A stretch of DNA of 37,945 bases from Faecalimonas sp. (GCA_020024645.1 JAHHTN010000012.1:1-37945), one strand, 5' to 3'. Numbered from the stretch's first letter, positions 6,630-15,033 are shown. Notes: generated by a model from the sequence alone, not told the origin. Numbers and translations: made by a program.

Positions 6630-7169
6630 TTAGTAATTTTCACAGTGTACTTCAAAATAACTCTTAGGATGTTTACATACTGGACAGACTTCCGGAGCCT
6701 TTGTACCAACAATAATGTGTCCACAATTTCTACATTCCCAAACTTTTACTTCACTCTTTTCAAAAACTTGTGCTGTTTCAACATTATGAAGTAAAGCACG
6801 ATATCTTTCTTCATGAGTTTTTTCAATTTCTGCAACCATGCGGAACTTATGAGCAAGTTCTATGAATCCTTCTTCTTCTGCTGTTTTAGCAAATTCTGCA
6901 TACATATCTGTCCATTCGTAATTTTCACCTTCAGCAGCATCTTTTAAATTTGTTGCAGTATCACCAATTCCATTTAATTCTTTAAACCATAATTTTGCAT
7001 GTTCTTTTTCATTATCTGCTGTTTTTAAAAATAATGCAGCAATCTGCTCGTATCCTTCTTTTTTGGCTTTCGATGCAAAATAAGTATATTTATTACGAGC
7101 CTGTGACTCACCTGCAAATGCGATTTCAAGATTCTTTTCAGTTTGTGTACCACTATATTTTGTTTTCAT
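6630..7169 (-). CDS. rbr: Rubrerythrin
   Basis: 179 residues, the usual length. The N-terminal ferritin-like four-helix domain carries the diiron ligands: Glu21 in AFAGESQARNKY, ExxH in DNEKEHAKLWF (Glu54, His57), and a second pair in VAEIEKTHEERY. The C-terminal rubredoxin-like knuckle has CRNCGH and CPVCKH binding one iron. The enzyme reduces hydrogen peroxide to water in the cytoplasm of anaerobes, with electrons passing through the rubredoxin site. It lies 32 nt after the superoxide dismutase gene, which makes the peroxide it removes; the pair forms a two-step oxygen defence unit, probably on one transcript. Confidence 0.96.
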   Translation of the reverse strand: MKTKYSGTQTEKNLEIAFAGESQARNKYTYFASKAKKEGYEQIAALFLKTADNEKEHAKLWFKELNGIGDTATNLKDAAEGENYEWTDMYAEFAKTAEEEGFIELAHKFRMVAEIEKTHEERYRALLHNVETAQVFEKSEVKVWECRNCGHIIVGTKAPEVCPVCKHPKSYFEVHCENY

Positions 7170-7201
7170 AAAATTAATTTCCTCCTTACATATAATCTTT
7201 C

Positions 7202-7840
7202 TTAAACTAATTTTTCTTTTCTCTCTTCATAATTTTTACTAACAACTTCCCAGTTAATCAATTTAACAAATGCATCCAAATAATCCGGACGACGATTCTG
7301 ATAATCTAAATAATATGCATGTTCCCAAACATCAACCGTCATCAACGGAACAAATTTACTAAAATCTGGAACATCTTGATTAGAAGTAGAACAAATAGAT
7401 AATACTCCATTCTCATCTGTAACAATATATGCCCAACCAGATCCAAAACGTCCAACGGCTGCCTGTTTAAGCTGGGCAATCATTTGATCCATACCACCAA
7501 AATCACGTTCAATAGCTGCCTGTAAATCTACAGAAAGTTTTGTGTCGGCGTTTGAATTCGTAAGTGTAGAAAAATATAACTCATGATTATACACACCACC
7601 ACCATTGTTACGAACAGCAGTCTGTATAGCTTGAGGTACTTCATCTAGTTTATTTAGCAAATTACATAAAGAAACGTTGTGAAGCTCAGGATATTCCTCT
7701 AATGCTTTATTCAGATTCTGCACATAAGCATTCATATGCTTATCATGGTGAAAATGTAATGTGTCACTACTCAAAACAGGTTCTAAAAATTCATAAGCGT
7801 ATGGCAACTCTGGCAATACAAATGGATACGTTCTCATCAT
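7202..7840 (-). CDS. sodA: Superoxide dismutase, Fe/Mn family
   Basis: 212 residues, cytoplasmic, converting superoxide to oxygen and hydrogen peroxide. Metal ligands can be placed at His31 (HFHHDKH), His86 (VYNHELYF), Asp170 and His174 (DVWEHAYYLDY). The Gly run before NHELYF and Gln155 in STSNQDVP resemble the manganese-type second-shell pattern, but the metal cannot be settled from sequence. The tail EERKEKLV is normal for Firmicutes. An AAAGGA site precedes tandem ATG codons. Rubrerythrin follows on the same strand. This is a less common set-up among strict anaerobes, which often rely on superoxide reductase instead. Confidence 0.96.
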   Translation of the reverse strand: MMRTYPFVLPELPYAYEFLEPVLSSDTLHFHHDKHMNAYVQNLNKALEEYPELHNVSLCNLLNKLDEVPQAIQTAVRNNGGGVYNHELYFSTLTNSNADTKLSVDLQAAIERDFGGMDQMIAQLKQAAVGRFGSGWAYIVTDENGVLSICSTSNQDVPDFSKFVPLMTVDVWEHAYYLDYQNRRPDYLDAFVKLINWEVVSKNYEERKEKLV

Positions 7841-7907
7841 TTAATCATCCTTTCTTTCGAACAACAAATGTTTACACAATACCGCTTGGAAAATATTTCT
7901 ATTTTCT

Positions 7908-7935
7908 ATTTTAGACTATCACACTCTATTAGCAA
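7908..7935 (-). promoter_or_regulatory. Possible promoter of sodA-rbr
   Basis: TTGCTA (7930-7935) and TAAAAT (7908-7913) on the minus strand are 16 nt apart, about 70 nt before the sodA start. The hexamers are imperfect, and no clear PerR or Fur operator was found. Confidence 0.35.
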
Positions 7936-7961
7936 ACACAACTTATTTTTCGAAAATATAT

Positions 7962-8744
7962 TTAACTATTCTGTTCTTCGTTCCACTGTTTATATTCATC
8001 TAATCTTTTTATATATTCATCAAATTCTGGAACTGTAAAATCTAGTTCTTTATAACGTACCGAAAAAATAATCCCCTTATTAATCAACTGAGCTCTAGTA
8101 GTAGATATTTGATTTATATTTTTCTGAAGATTCTTGGCAATATTGGATATCGTACATGGTAATTCCCCACATTTTACCATGGCAAAAATAAATTTCTTAT
8201 CACTCTCGGCACATCTTTCATATCTTACCTTAAAGAATCCATTATCTAATGTTTTAAAAAACTCCGAAATATTGTTATTAACATCATTTTCTGTAATCTT
8301 TTTCCCGCTTACATTATTATATACAATTTGACACATTTGTTGTATAAAAAACGGATATCCTTTTGTTAATGTAATTATTTTCTCCACTGCCTCTTTTGAA
8401 TATGAAACTCCCAACATTTCTGCAGGAATTTCTATTGCACTTTTAGACTGTATTTCATTTAATGAACCAATTTCTTTATATAAAAACAATCTTTCTGAAT
8501 ATGATTTTTCATCCGAAAGCATTTTATATATTTTAGGTAATCCAGCTCCAACTATTAACACGGGATACCCTAATTGATTTGTTCTGTGTAAAGCTGCAAT
8601 TAGCGATCCCAATTCTGTTGACTTCATACATTGTATTTCATCTATAAAAAAACAAATCGGCATTCCAGTTTTATATGCTGTCTCTCCAATTGTAGTAAAT
8701 ACATTTGTCAAACTTTGTGTTAAACTTTTAAATTTTTCTTTCAC
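7962..8744 (-). pseudogene. 5'-truncated AAA ATPase lacking Walker A
   Basis: 260 residues from a GTG at 8742-8744; a TGA at 8754-8756 closes the frame upstream. The protein begins just before the Walker B strand (PICFFIDEIQ) and keeps the sensor region (LIVGAGLPKI), the lid (LTKGYPFFIQQMCQIVYN) and a C-terminal winged-helix part. Members of this stand-alone AAA_16-like ATPase family normally have more than 100 residues in front, including GxxGxGK(T/S). No Walker A is found in any frame of the 120 nt upstream. Without it ATP binding should fail. It looks like the surviving 3' two thirds of an accessory gene cut at a DNA junction shared with the dacF remnant. Confidence 0.75.
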
Positions 8745-8753
8745 ACTAACTTT

Positions 8754-8873
8754 TCATATAACATTTTCAAAATAATCAAATCCTTGAATAACACTACATA
8801 CGCAATATATAGGGTTATTCAAATATTTAATTGGTATACGTCATAAGAGTGCTTTCTCTTGTCTCCTACCTCT
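8754..8873. other. Junction between two broken genes, with a half-palindrome and an inverted repeat
   Basis: This 120-nt gap separates an ATPase with no front from a carboxypeptidase with no back. It contains GGTATACGTCATAAGAGT at 8833-8850, which matches either arm of the palindrome before the recombinase at 15 of 18 positions, and GAATAAC / GTTATTC at 8786-8792 and 8814-8820. No reading frame joins the two remnants. Confidence 0.5.
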
Positions 8874-9248
8874 CTACGCCACACACGCGTCATTTGCAGA
8901 TGAAACTACTATACACTTCAACATCGTTTCCACTGATTGTGTTTCTCCTGGCTCTAAAAAAACCTGAGATCCTCCCATAGACGCCGCAAATTCTGATACA
9001 GTAACCATATCTTCTAATTTGATTTTACCAGCATCAATAGCATCAAAAATCAAAAGAATCGTCATCACTTTCGTAACACTGGCTGGTGGTAATTTTTCAT
9101 CTGCATTTTTCTCATAAATTATTTTTCCTGTAGATTCCTCCATCACAATTCCAGATTTCGCCTCGATTTCTATTGCATTTTTCGGGCTTGCAAAAACACA
9201 CTGTCCAAATAAAAGAGAACTCACTAATACAGATATAATTCCTTTCAT
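8874..9248 (-). pseudogene. 3'-truncated D-alanyl-D-alanine carboxypeptidase (DacF type)
   Basis: 124 residues; family members have about 380-400. A signal peptide (MKGIISVLVSSLLFGQCVFAS) is followed by IEIEAKSGIVMEESTGKIIYE, then the active-site SxxK in PPASVTKVMT and the second motif in VVSSANDACVA, where TAG ends the frame at once. The KTG motif, the rest of the transpeptidase fold and the C-terminal membrane helix are missing. The complete protein would trim D-Ala from peptidoglycan stem peptides outside the membrane. TATAAT at 9279-9284 and an AAGGAG site are still present upstream. The cut at the SAN motif marks an insertion or deletion end; the other part of the gene could lie left of this window. 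Confidence 0.85.
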
Positions 9249-9322
9249 TATCTTACTCCTTATCTATATTCTGTTATCATTATAAGCAAGAAAAGCAGGA
9301 ATTATGTCATCCGTTACAAAGT

Positions 9323-9360
9323 AAAAAGCATAGTCATTGTTTCCAATAACTACGCTTTTT
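9323..9360 (-). terminator. Intrinsic terminator after the CmpB-like pair
   Basis: On the minus strand an AAAAAGC stem pairs with GCTTTTT, continuing through TAGT/ACTA and ATTG/CAAT across single mismatches. It starts right behind the stop of the small membrane protein at 9361. Confidence 0.7.
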
Positions 9361-9549
9361 TTATTTGTCTTTCTTATTTCCGCGTCTTGATAATATGTCT
9401 GCCGGGAATGCTGCCCCTACAAGAATAATATAGTACAACATTGTATTATCCTTAACCCATTGTGGGAACATTTTTCCGAAAACAATGATAATGATCGACA
9501 TAATTCCATAGTATATCAAAAATTTCTTTACGTCCATTTTTGAGTCCAT
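9361..9549 (-). CDS. Small two-helix membrane protein
   Basis: 62 residues from the ATG at 9547-9549, preceded by AGGAAG with normal spacing; a GTG three codons upstream (9556-9558) overlaps that site and is less likely. Two hydrophobic segments (FLIYYGIMSIIIIVFGKMF and MLYYIILVGAAFPADIL) are joined by a short polar turn, and the tail is SRRGNKKDK. It begins 13 nt after the CmpB-like gene, so the two are co-transcribed and may form a membrane complex. No family was recognised. Confidence 0.7.
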   Translation of the reverse strand: MDSKMDVKKFLIYYGIMSIIIIVFGKMFPQWVKDNTMLYYIILVGAAFPADILSRRGNKKDK

Positions 9550-9561
9550 TCTGCTCACTTC

Positions 9562-10149
9562 CTATCTTCGTATTCTGAATGAAATGTTTTCTTTTATTTC
9601 TAATACACACTTAAACAAACTTTCTTTCTTTTGCTTATACATCACAATTGTATAATCCACTGCCACTAGCGCTAATATAATTGTTCCTACTGTTTTTCCT
9701 ACACTAAAAGGAATACGGTTTACCAATCCATCCACAAATCCATGCAAAAATGTAAATAAAATAACTGTATAAAATCCCCACGCAATCGAACTTTCCAAAC
9801 AAAGAATTCCTTTATAATTAAACGGCTTATCGGTATAATCCCACCAAATCTCTCCAAACATCTTATTCATAATAATTGCTGTTATATATTCAAGAGTAGT
9901 CGCCAGTACTGAACCCAACAGGAAAAGCAAAAGCAGACTATGACTATATGGTCTTAAAATAACAAACACTGTCAATGCACCCACTCCGTAAATCGGACAA
10001 ATAGGCCCTTTTGCAAATCCTCTGTTTGTTAATTTTCGGTTACAAATAGACATATAAATAGATTCAACTACCCATCCTAAAATACTGTAAGTTAAAAACC
10101 ATAATATCATCTTATAACTTTCAATTCCAAATAACGTTGTATTCCACAT
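9562..10149 (-). CDS. Putative ABC-transporter-type membrane protein, CmpB family (PF06541)
   Basis: 195 residues with about five membrane helices. The start WFLTYSILGWVVESIYMS and the motifs NRGFAKGPICPIYGVGAL, ATTLEYITAIIMNKMFG and WWDYTDKPFNYKGILCLESSIAWG are characteristic of the family annotated as ABC transporter permease CmpB. No ATPase or binding protein is nearby, and the true function of the family is unknown to me. A small membrane protein follows at 13 nt and the ribosomal protein S21 gene precedes it, separated by a terminator. Confidence 0.85.
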   Translation of the reverse strand: MWNTTLFGIESYKMILWFLTYSILGWVVESIYMSICNRKLTNRGFAKGPICPIYGVGALTVFVILRPYSHSLLLLFLLGSVLATTLEYITAIIMNKMFGEIWWDYTDKPFNYKGILCLESSIAWGFYTVILFTFLHGFVDGLVNRIPFSVGKTVGTIILALVAVDYTIVMYKQKKESLFKCVLEIKENISFRIRR

Positions 10150-10176
10150 TCATCTTATCCTCATTAATACTAGTAT

Positions 10177-10206
10177 AAAAAGGGAGTATTTTTCAACACT
10201 CCCTTC
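10177..10206 (-). terminator. Intrinsic terminator after rpsU
   Basis: On the minus strand AAGGGAGT and ACTCCCTT (10198-10205 and 10180-10187) form an 8-bp stem followed by TTTTTAT, 15 nt beyond the rpsU stop. Confidence 0.85.
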
Positions 10207-10220
10207 ACTTTTTGCACATA

Positions 10221-10397
10221 TTAGTTAAATTTACGTTTTCTAGCAGCTTCAGATTTCTTTTTACGTCTTACGCTTGGTTTTTCGTAATGTTCTCTTTTAC
10301 GAATTTCTTGTTGAATACCAGCTTTTGCACAGTTTCTTTTGAATCTGCGTAAAGCACTATCTAACGTTTCGTTTTCTTTTACGATTACATTTGACAT
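10221..10397 (-). CDS. rpsU: 30S ribosomal protein S21
   Basis: 58 codons from ATG at 10395-10397 to TAA at 10221-10223. The product starts MSNVIVKENETLDSALRRFK and continues with RNCAKAGIQQEIRKREHYEK, then a Lys/Arg-rich tail ending RKRKFN, which is typical of Firmicutes S21. It binds 16S rRNA near the anti-Shine-Dalgarno region and acts in initiation. It has its own promoter and terminator between alaS and the CmpB-like gene. The nearest ribosome site is AGGTG, 7 nt from the ATG, with a stronger GGGGAGG farther upstream. Confidence 0.97.
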   Translation of the reverse strand: MSNVIVKENETLDSALRRFKRNCAKAGIQQEIRKREHYEKPSVRRKKKSEAARKRKFN

Positions 10398-10476
10398 AGT
10401 CTCACACCTAACCTCCCCTCCAGCCCTATATTGTGCATCATACGACTGTTCGGGTATTTTTATTGCACTACACTGT

Positions 10477-10504
10477 ATTATAGCATATTTTATCGTTTCG
10501 TCAA
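10477..10504 (-). promoter_or_regulatory. Sigma-A-type promoter of rpsU
   Basis: TTGACG (10499-10504) and TATAAT (10477-10482) on the minus strand are 16 nt apart. The leader to the rpsU ATG is about 75 nt. Confidence 0.8.
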
Positions 10505-10540
10505 CTATTTATTACCAAAAAAAACATTTTTTTGATTTTC

Positions 10541-13180
10541 TTAAGAAATTTGCGCCTCTAACACTTCCTGCACTTTTGCAATTGCTTCTGGAATTCCCAT
10601 CGGATTTTTCCCACCTGCCTGTGCCATATTTGGACGACCACCACCGCCGCCACCTACAAGTGCCGCAATTCCTTTAATCAAATTTCCTGCATGAGCACCC
10701 TTTTTCATCGCTTCCTCAGTTGCCATAGCAATCAAGTTCACTTTTCCATTTACTGACGATGCAATAACAACTACACCTTCTCCTAATTTTTCTTTTAACT
10801 GATCTCCTAAATCACGAAGACCGTTCATATCTACATCTTCAACCGCAGTTGCAAGTAATTTAACTCCTTTTACCTCTACTATCTGATTCATAACATCTCC
10901 AAGTGCATCTTTGGCAAGTTTACTCTTTAATGCATCTACTTCGCTCTGTAACGATTTGATTTCAGATAACATATGTTCTACTTTATCTTTCAACTGTGCT
11001 GGTGTCGCTTTTGCAACTTTTGCTACTTCGTTTAATTCTTTTTCCATCTCGCGATAATACGAAAATACTCCATCACCTGTAAGTGCTTCTATACGACGCA
11101 CACCTGAAGCAACTCCTGATTCAGAAAGAATTTTGAATGTTGTAATCATACCTGTGTTAGCAACATGCGTTCCACCACAAAGTTCTTTTGAAAAATCTCC
11201 CATAGATACAACACGAACATCTTCTTCATATTTTTCTCCAAATAACGCCATTGCCCCAGTTGCTTTCGCCTGCTCAATATTCATCACTTCTGTAATGACA
11301 GCATTATTTTTTGCTATTTCAGCATTAACTAACTCTTCTGTTTTTAAAATCTCTTCTGGTGTCATTGCTGAAAAATGCACAAAGTCAAAACGAAGTCTAT
11401 CTGATGTAACTAAAGACCCTTTCTGCTCTACATGTGAACCCAAAACAGTTTTCAATGCTTTCTGAAGTAAATGTGTTGCACTATGATTTTTACAAGTATT
11501 AATACGTTCATTTTCTTCTACAGAAAGTGTTATTTTTTCTCCAACTGCAAAACTTCCTTTTGTCACTTTTCCAACATGTCCTATTTTTCCACCCAACAAT
11601 TTAATTGTTTCTTCTACAACAAACTCTGCATTTTCCGTCTTAATAACACCTTTATCTCCTTCTTGTCCACCCATTGTCGCATAAAACGGTGTGGCATTTA
11701 CAAGAATAGTTCCTTTTGTACCTTCTAAAAGTGTATTTACAATTTCATTTTCTGTTGTCAAAACAGTAATTTCTGAATCATATGATAAATGATCATAGCC
11801 AACAAATTCTGTTGTAATAGAAGGATCAATCTCGTCATATACAGTTGCATCTGCACCCATGTAGTTACTTACACCACGTGCTTTTCTCGCTTTTACACGT
11901 TGCTCTTCCATAGAAATTTTAAACCCTTCTTCATCTATTAAAAATCCCTTTTCTTCTAAAATTTCTTTTGTTAAATCAAGTGGAAAACCATAAGTATCAT
12001 ATAGTTTAAATGCATTATCTCCAGATAATGTCGTTTCATTTTTGTCTTTCATTTCTTGAATCATTTCAGACAAAATACCTAATCCCTGATCAATTGTTTT
12101 ATTGAACTGTTCTTCTTCTTGACGAATCACATTGAAAATCATGTCTTTCTTCTCTTCTAATTCTGGATAACCGTCTTTAGATCCATTAATAACTGTTTCG
12201 CATAATTTTGTTAAAAATTGTCCCTCAATACCCAAAATACGTCCATGACGACAAGCTCGACGAAGAAGACGACGAAGCACATATCCTCTTCCATTATTTG
12301 AAGGCATAATTCCGTCTGAAATCATAAATGTCACAGAGCGAATATGATCTGTCACAACACGAATAGATACATCTTTGCTATATTCTTTTCCATATTCTGT
12401 TCCTGCAAGTGCGCAAATATGTTCACGAAGTGCTTTTAATGTATCTACATCAAAAATAGAATCTACATCCTGCACAATAGATGCAAGACGCTCTAATCCC
12501 ATACCAGTATCAATATTTTTCTGTTCTAATTCTTCATAATGTCCTTTTCCATCATTATCAAATTGAGTAAATACATTATTCCAAATTTCCATATATCTAT
12601 CACATTCACAGCCCACTGTACAATTTGGATCACCACAACCGTATTTTTCTCCTCGATCATAATAAATTTCTGAACAAGGGCCACAAGGACCTGAACCATG
12701 TTCCCAAAAATTATCTTCTTTTCCAAATTTAAAAATACGATCTGCTGAAATCCCCATTTCTTTATTCCAAATCTCATAGGCTTCATCATCTTCTTCATAT
12801 ACAGATGGATAAAGTCTATCGGCATCTAATCCAACAACTTCCGTAAGAAATTCCCACGACCATTGAATGGCTTCTCTTTTAAAATAATCACCAAACGAGA
12901 AGTTTCCTAACATTTCAAAAAATGTGCCGTGTCGTGCCGTCTTTCCAACATTTTCAATATCTCCTGTACGAATACATTTCTGACAAGTTGTCATACGATT
13001 TCTTGGTGGAATCTCCTGACCTGTAAAATATGGTTTTAATGGTGCCATTCCTGAATTAATTAATAAAAGACTATTATCATTGTGTGGCACTAACGAAAAA
13101 CTCTTCATTGCTAAATGTCCTTTGCTTTCAAAGAAATCAAGGAACATTTTTCTCAATTCATTTACTCCATATGGTTGCAT
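10541..13180 (-). CDS. alaS: Alanyl-tRNA synthetase
   Basis: 879 residues from the ATG at 13178-13180. An ATG 18 nt upstream exists, but its codons contain the AGGAGG site that serves the inner start (spacing 6), so MQPYGVNELR is the true beginning. The class II catalytic core comes first (NSGMAPLKPYFTG, TCQKCIRTGDIENVGKTARH), then the tRNA-binding part, the editing domain with zinc ligands His566 and His570 (HSATHLL) and Cys668 and His672 (CGGTH), and a C-terminal C-Ala domain with a Gly-rich end (GGGGGGRPNMAQ). It charges tRNA-Ala and hydrolyses Ser- and Gly-tRNA-Ala. Its promoter lies about 60 nt upstream, too close to leave room for a T-box leader. Confidence 0.98.
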   Translation of the reverse strand: MQPYGVNELRKMFLDFFESKGHLAMKSFSLVPHNDNSLLLINSGMAPLKPYFTGQEIPPRNRMTTCQKCIRTGDIENVGKTARHGTFFEMLGNFSFGDYFKREAIQWSWEFLTEVVGLDADRLYPSVYEEDDEAYEIWNKEMGISADRIFKFGKEDNFWEHGSGPCGPCSEIYYDRGEKYGCGDPNCTVGCECDRYMEIWNNVFTQFDNDGKGHYEELEQKNIDTGMGLERLASIVQDVDSIFDVDTLKALREHICALAGTEYGKEYSKDVSIRVVTDHIRSVTFMISDGIMPSNNGRGYVLRRLLRRACRHGRILGIEGQFLTKLCETVINGSKDGYPELEEKKDMIFNVIRQEEEQFNKTIDQGLGILSEMIQEMKDKNETTLSGDNAFKLYDTYGFPLDLTKEILEEKGFLIDEEGFKISMEEQRVKARKARGVSNYMGADATVYDEIDPSITTEFVGYDHLSYDSEITVLTTENEIVNTLLEGTKGTILVNATPFYATMGGQEGDKGVIKTENAEFVVEETIKLLGGKIGHVGKVTKGSFAVGEKITLSVEENERINTCKNHSATHLLQKALKTVLGSHVEQKGSLVTSDRLRFDFVHFSAMTPEEILKTEELVNAEIAKNNAVITEVMNIEQAKATGAMALFGEKYEEDVRVVSMGDFSKELCGGTHVANTGMITTFKILSESGVASGVRRIEALTGDGVFSYYREMEKELNEVAKVAKATPAQLKDKVEHMLSEIKSLQSEVDALKSKLAKDALGDVMNQIVEVKGVKLLATAVEDVDMNGLRDLGDQLKEKLGEGVVVIASSVNGKVNLIAMATEEAMKKGAHAGNLIKGIAALVGGGGGGRPNMAQAGGKNPMGIPEAIAKVQEVLEAQIS

Positions 13181-13239
13181 TATTGTCCTCCTGCTCATAA
13201 AATATTAACAATCATTTCTGATTAATTTGCTAACAATTA

Positions 13240-13268
13240 ATTATAAAGTTACTTTCTCCTTTTGTCAA
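13240..13268 (-). promoter_or_regulatory. Consensus sigma-A-type promoter of alaS
   Basis: On the minus strand a perfect TTGACA (13263-13268) and a perfect TATAAT (13240-13245) are 17 nt apart. It starts just past the terminator of the preceding operon. Confidence 0.92.
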
Positions 13269-13292
13269 ATAAGTTTCTCCCCTTCTTATACG

Positions 13293-13319
13293 AAAAAACG
13301 AGATGGAAAATCCATCCCG
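13293..13319 (-). terminator. Intrinsic terminator ending the glgA-to-hydrogenase run
   Basis: On the minus strand CGGGATGGA and TCCATCTCG (13311-13319 and 13299-13307) form a 9-bp stem with one G-U pair over a 3-nt loop, followed by TTTTTT. Confidence 0.88.
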
Positions 13320-13328
13320 TCCTCACGA

Positions 13329-13451
13329 CTATTTATCTTTTTCATTCTTTCTTTTGCGTAACGTCTTTCCTAACATAATGCCACCAAAGGCTGCCGCACC
13401 AACGATGACCATCTTTATAATAGTTTGAATTAATGTTGCCCAAAATGCCAT
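13329..13451 (-). CDS. 40-residue single-helix membrane peptide next to the hydrogenase
   Basis: ATG at 13449-13451 follows GGAGGTG at 9 nt, and TAG lies at 13329-13331. The product starts MAFWATLIQTIIKMVIVGAA, continues FGGIMLGKTLRKRKNEKDK, and so has one membrane helix of about 22 residues and a basic tail that should stay in the cytoplasm. It lies 62 nt downstream of the group B hydrogenase with the terminator just after it, so it is probably the last gene of that transcript. I recall similar short peptides in Clostridia, sometimes under misleading names; its function is unknown. Confidence 0.8.
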   Translation of the reverse strand: MAFWATLIQTIIKMVIVGAAAFGGIMLGKTLRKRKNEKDK

Positions 13452-13513
13452 AATTTATGCACCTCCATACATTAAACTTATCACTTTTTATCTATCATAA
13501 CACAAAAAAAGAC

Positions 13514-15022
13514 TTATTTCAATTCTATTTCTTCTAGTTCTTTTGCTGGTAAATTTTTTGAGGATTTTGCCACAAAATCACCTAGCACTTTTTTCGCTTT
13601 TGGAATTTCAATATTCGTTCCTGCACCGGCTATACAACCTCCTGGACATCCCATTCCTTCAATTAAACATCCATTCATTTTCCCCGCTTTTGCTAAAACA
13701 AGCATCTTTTTACATTCTGCAAGTCCTTCTGCATGTTCAATGTTCACTTCCACATCTGGATAATATTCATTAATGCATTTTTCAATTGCAGCTGCAACAC
13801 CACCTGCTGCTGCATACCCTCTTCCTGCTCCTGTTGCATCATGGAAAGAAGATTCTGCTTCATATTTCTCTAAATTAATTTCTTTTGCATCAAACATCCC
13901 TTGCAATTCTTCAAAAGTAATAACAAAATCCACATTACTTCTTACTGTTCTACGTGATGCTTCTAATTTTTTAGATGCACACGGCCCAATAAATACTACT
14001 TTTGCATTTGGATGTTCCTGTTTGATTGTTCTTGCTGTAGCAACCATAGGTGTTAATTCTTGTGAAACCTGATCTACTAAATCAGGAAAATATTTTTTTG
14101 TTAAAACAGACCATGACGGACAACACGATGTTAATAAGAATGGTAATTCTCCAGTAACGACTTTTTCCACATAATGATGTGCTTCTGAAATCGCCCCTAT
14201 ATCAGCACCAAGTGCAACTTCATAAACTTCTTTAAATCCCAATTCATGCAATGCCGCCTTAATATTCCTCGGAGTAATATTAGATCCAAACTGTCCTACA
14301 AACGCTGGTGCAATTTCTGCTATAATTTCTCCACCTTCTCTTAATGCTCTAGCCAATTGAAAAATCTGAGATTTATCAGAAATCGCTCCAAACGGACAGG
14401 AAACCATACACATACCACACGAAACACATTTATCATTATCTATTTTAGCACGTCCATATTTGTCTGAGACAATTGCATTTACACCACATGATTTTTGGCA
14501 TGGACGCTCTTTTTTTGCAATTGCATCATATGGACAATTTGCTTTACATTTACCACATTTAATACATTTACTTTGATCAATAAACGAATGACCGTTTTTC
14601 ATTGAAATTGCACCAACGGGACAGACTTCTTTACATGGATGAGCTAAACATCCTTTACACATATTGCTAACCTCATATTCCTTTTCTTCACATGAAGCAC
14701 AAGCAGATGGAATCACTTGCATAAGAGGTGGCTCGTAATATTTAGCTGAAATATTACTTTCTTCAATTCCCGCCGTCAAATGAACCGGTTTATCCTCTGG
14801 ACGAAGTGACATTCCCATCGCAAGACGAAGTCTCTCTCTTACAATTGCCCGAGAACGATATACACTTTCCCTAAATTTTTCTGTATCTTCATTTACAAGA
14901 CGATATGGAATTTCTTCAATATCCTCAATTAATGTTTCTGGCGTAGAGGTAAATCCTACTCTTGCCACTTCCTCAAACACTTTTCTTCGAATATATCTTA
15001 CAGGTGTTTTTAACCCTCGCAT
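13514..15022 (-). CDS. Monomeric [FeFe] hydrogenase, group B
   Basis: 502 residues. A 115-residue N-terminal domain precedes a block of ferredoxin-like clusters (SACASCEEKEYEVSNMCKGC, CIKCGKCKANCP, CVSCGMCMVSCP) that carry electrons. The H-cluster domain has the three signatures TSCCPSW, GPCASKK and EGMGCPGGCIAGAG. In standard group A enzymes the second is MPCxxKxxE and the third ExMxCxxGCxxGGG, so Gly for Met and Ala for Gly place this in group B, like the third hydrogenase of Clostridium pasteurianum. It should reversibly form hydrogen in the cytoplasm with ferredoxin. Maturases HydE, HydF and HydG are not in the window. It starts 11 nt after metH. Confidence 0.9.
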   Translation of the reverse strand: MRGLKTPVRYIRRKVFEEVARVGFTSTPETLIEDIEEIPYRLVNEDTEKFRESVYRSRAIVRERLRLAMGMSLRPEDKPVHLTAGIEESNISAKYYEPPLMQVIPSACASCEEKEYEVSNMCKGCLAHPCKEVCPVGAISMKNGHSFIDQSKCIKCGKCKANCPYDAIAKKERPCQKSCGVNAIVSDKYGRAKIDNDKCVSCGMCMVSCPFGAISDKSQIFQLARALREGGEIIAEIAPAFVGQFGSNITPRNIKAALHELGFKEVYEVALGADIGAISEAHHYVEKVVTGELPFLLTSCCPSWSVLTKKYFPDLVDQVSQELTPMVATARTIKQEHPNAKVVFIGPCASKKLEASRRTVRSNVDFVITFEELQGMFDAKEINLEKYEAESSFHDATGAGRGYAAAGGVAAAIEKCINEYYPDVEVNIEHAEGLAECKKMLVLAKAGKMNGCLIEGMGCPGGCIAGAGTNIEIPKAKKVLGDFVAKSSKNLPAKELEEIELK

Positions 15023-15033
15023 TTTTTCTCCTC

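Noticed and set aside
12526..12825. Minus-strand 99-codon ORF within alaS
   Set aside because: It is an alternate frame of alaS, rich in Met, Ile and Lys, and has no start signals.
13181..13292. T-box riboswitch before alaS
   Set aside because: The consensus promoter at 13240-13268 leaves a leader of about 55 nt, too short for a T-box, and no antiterminator sequence is seen.
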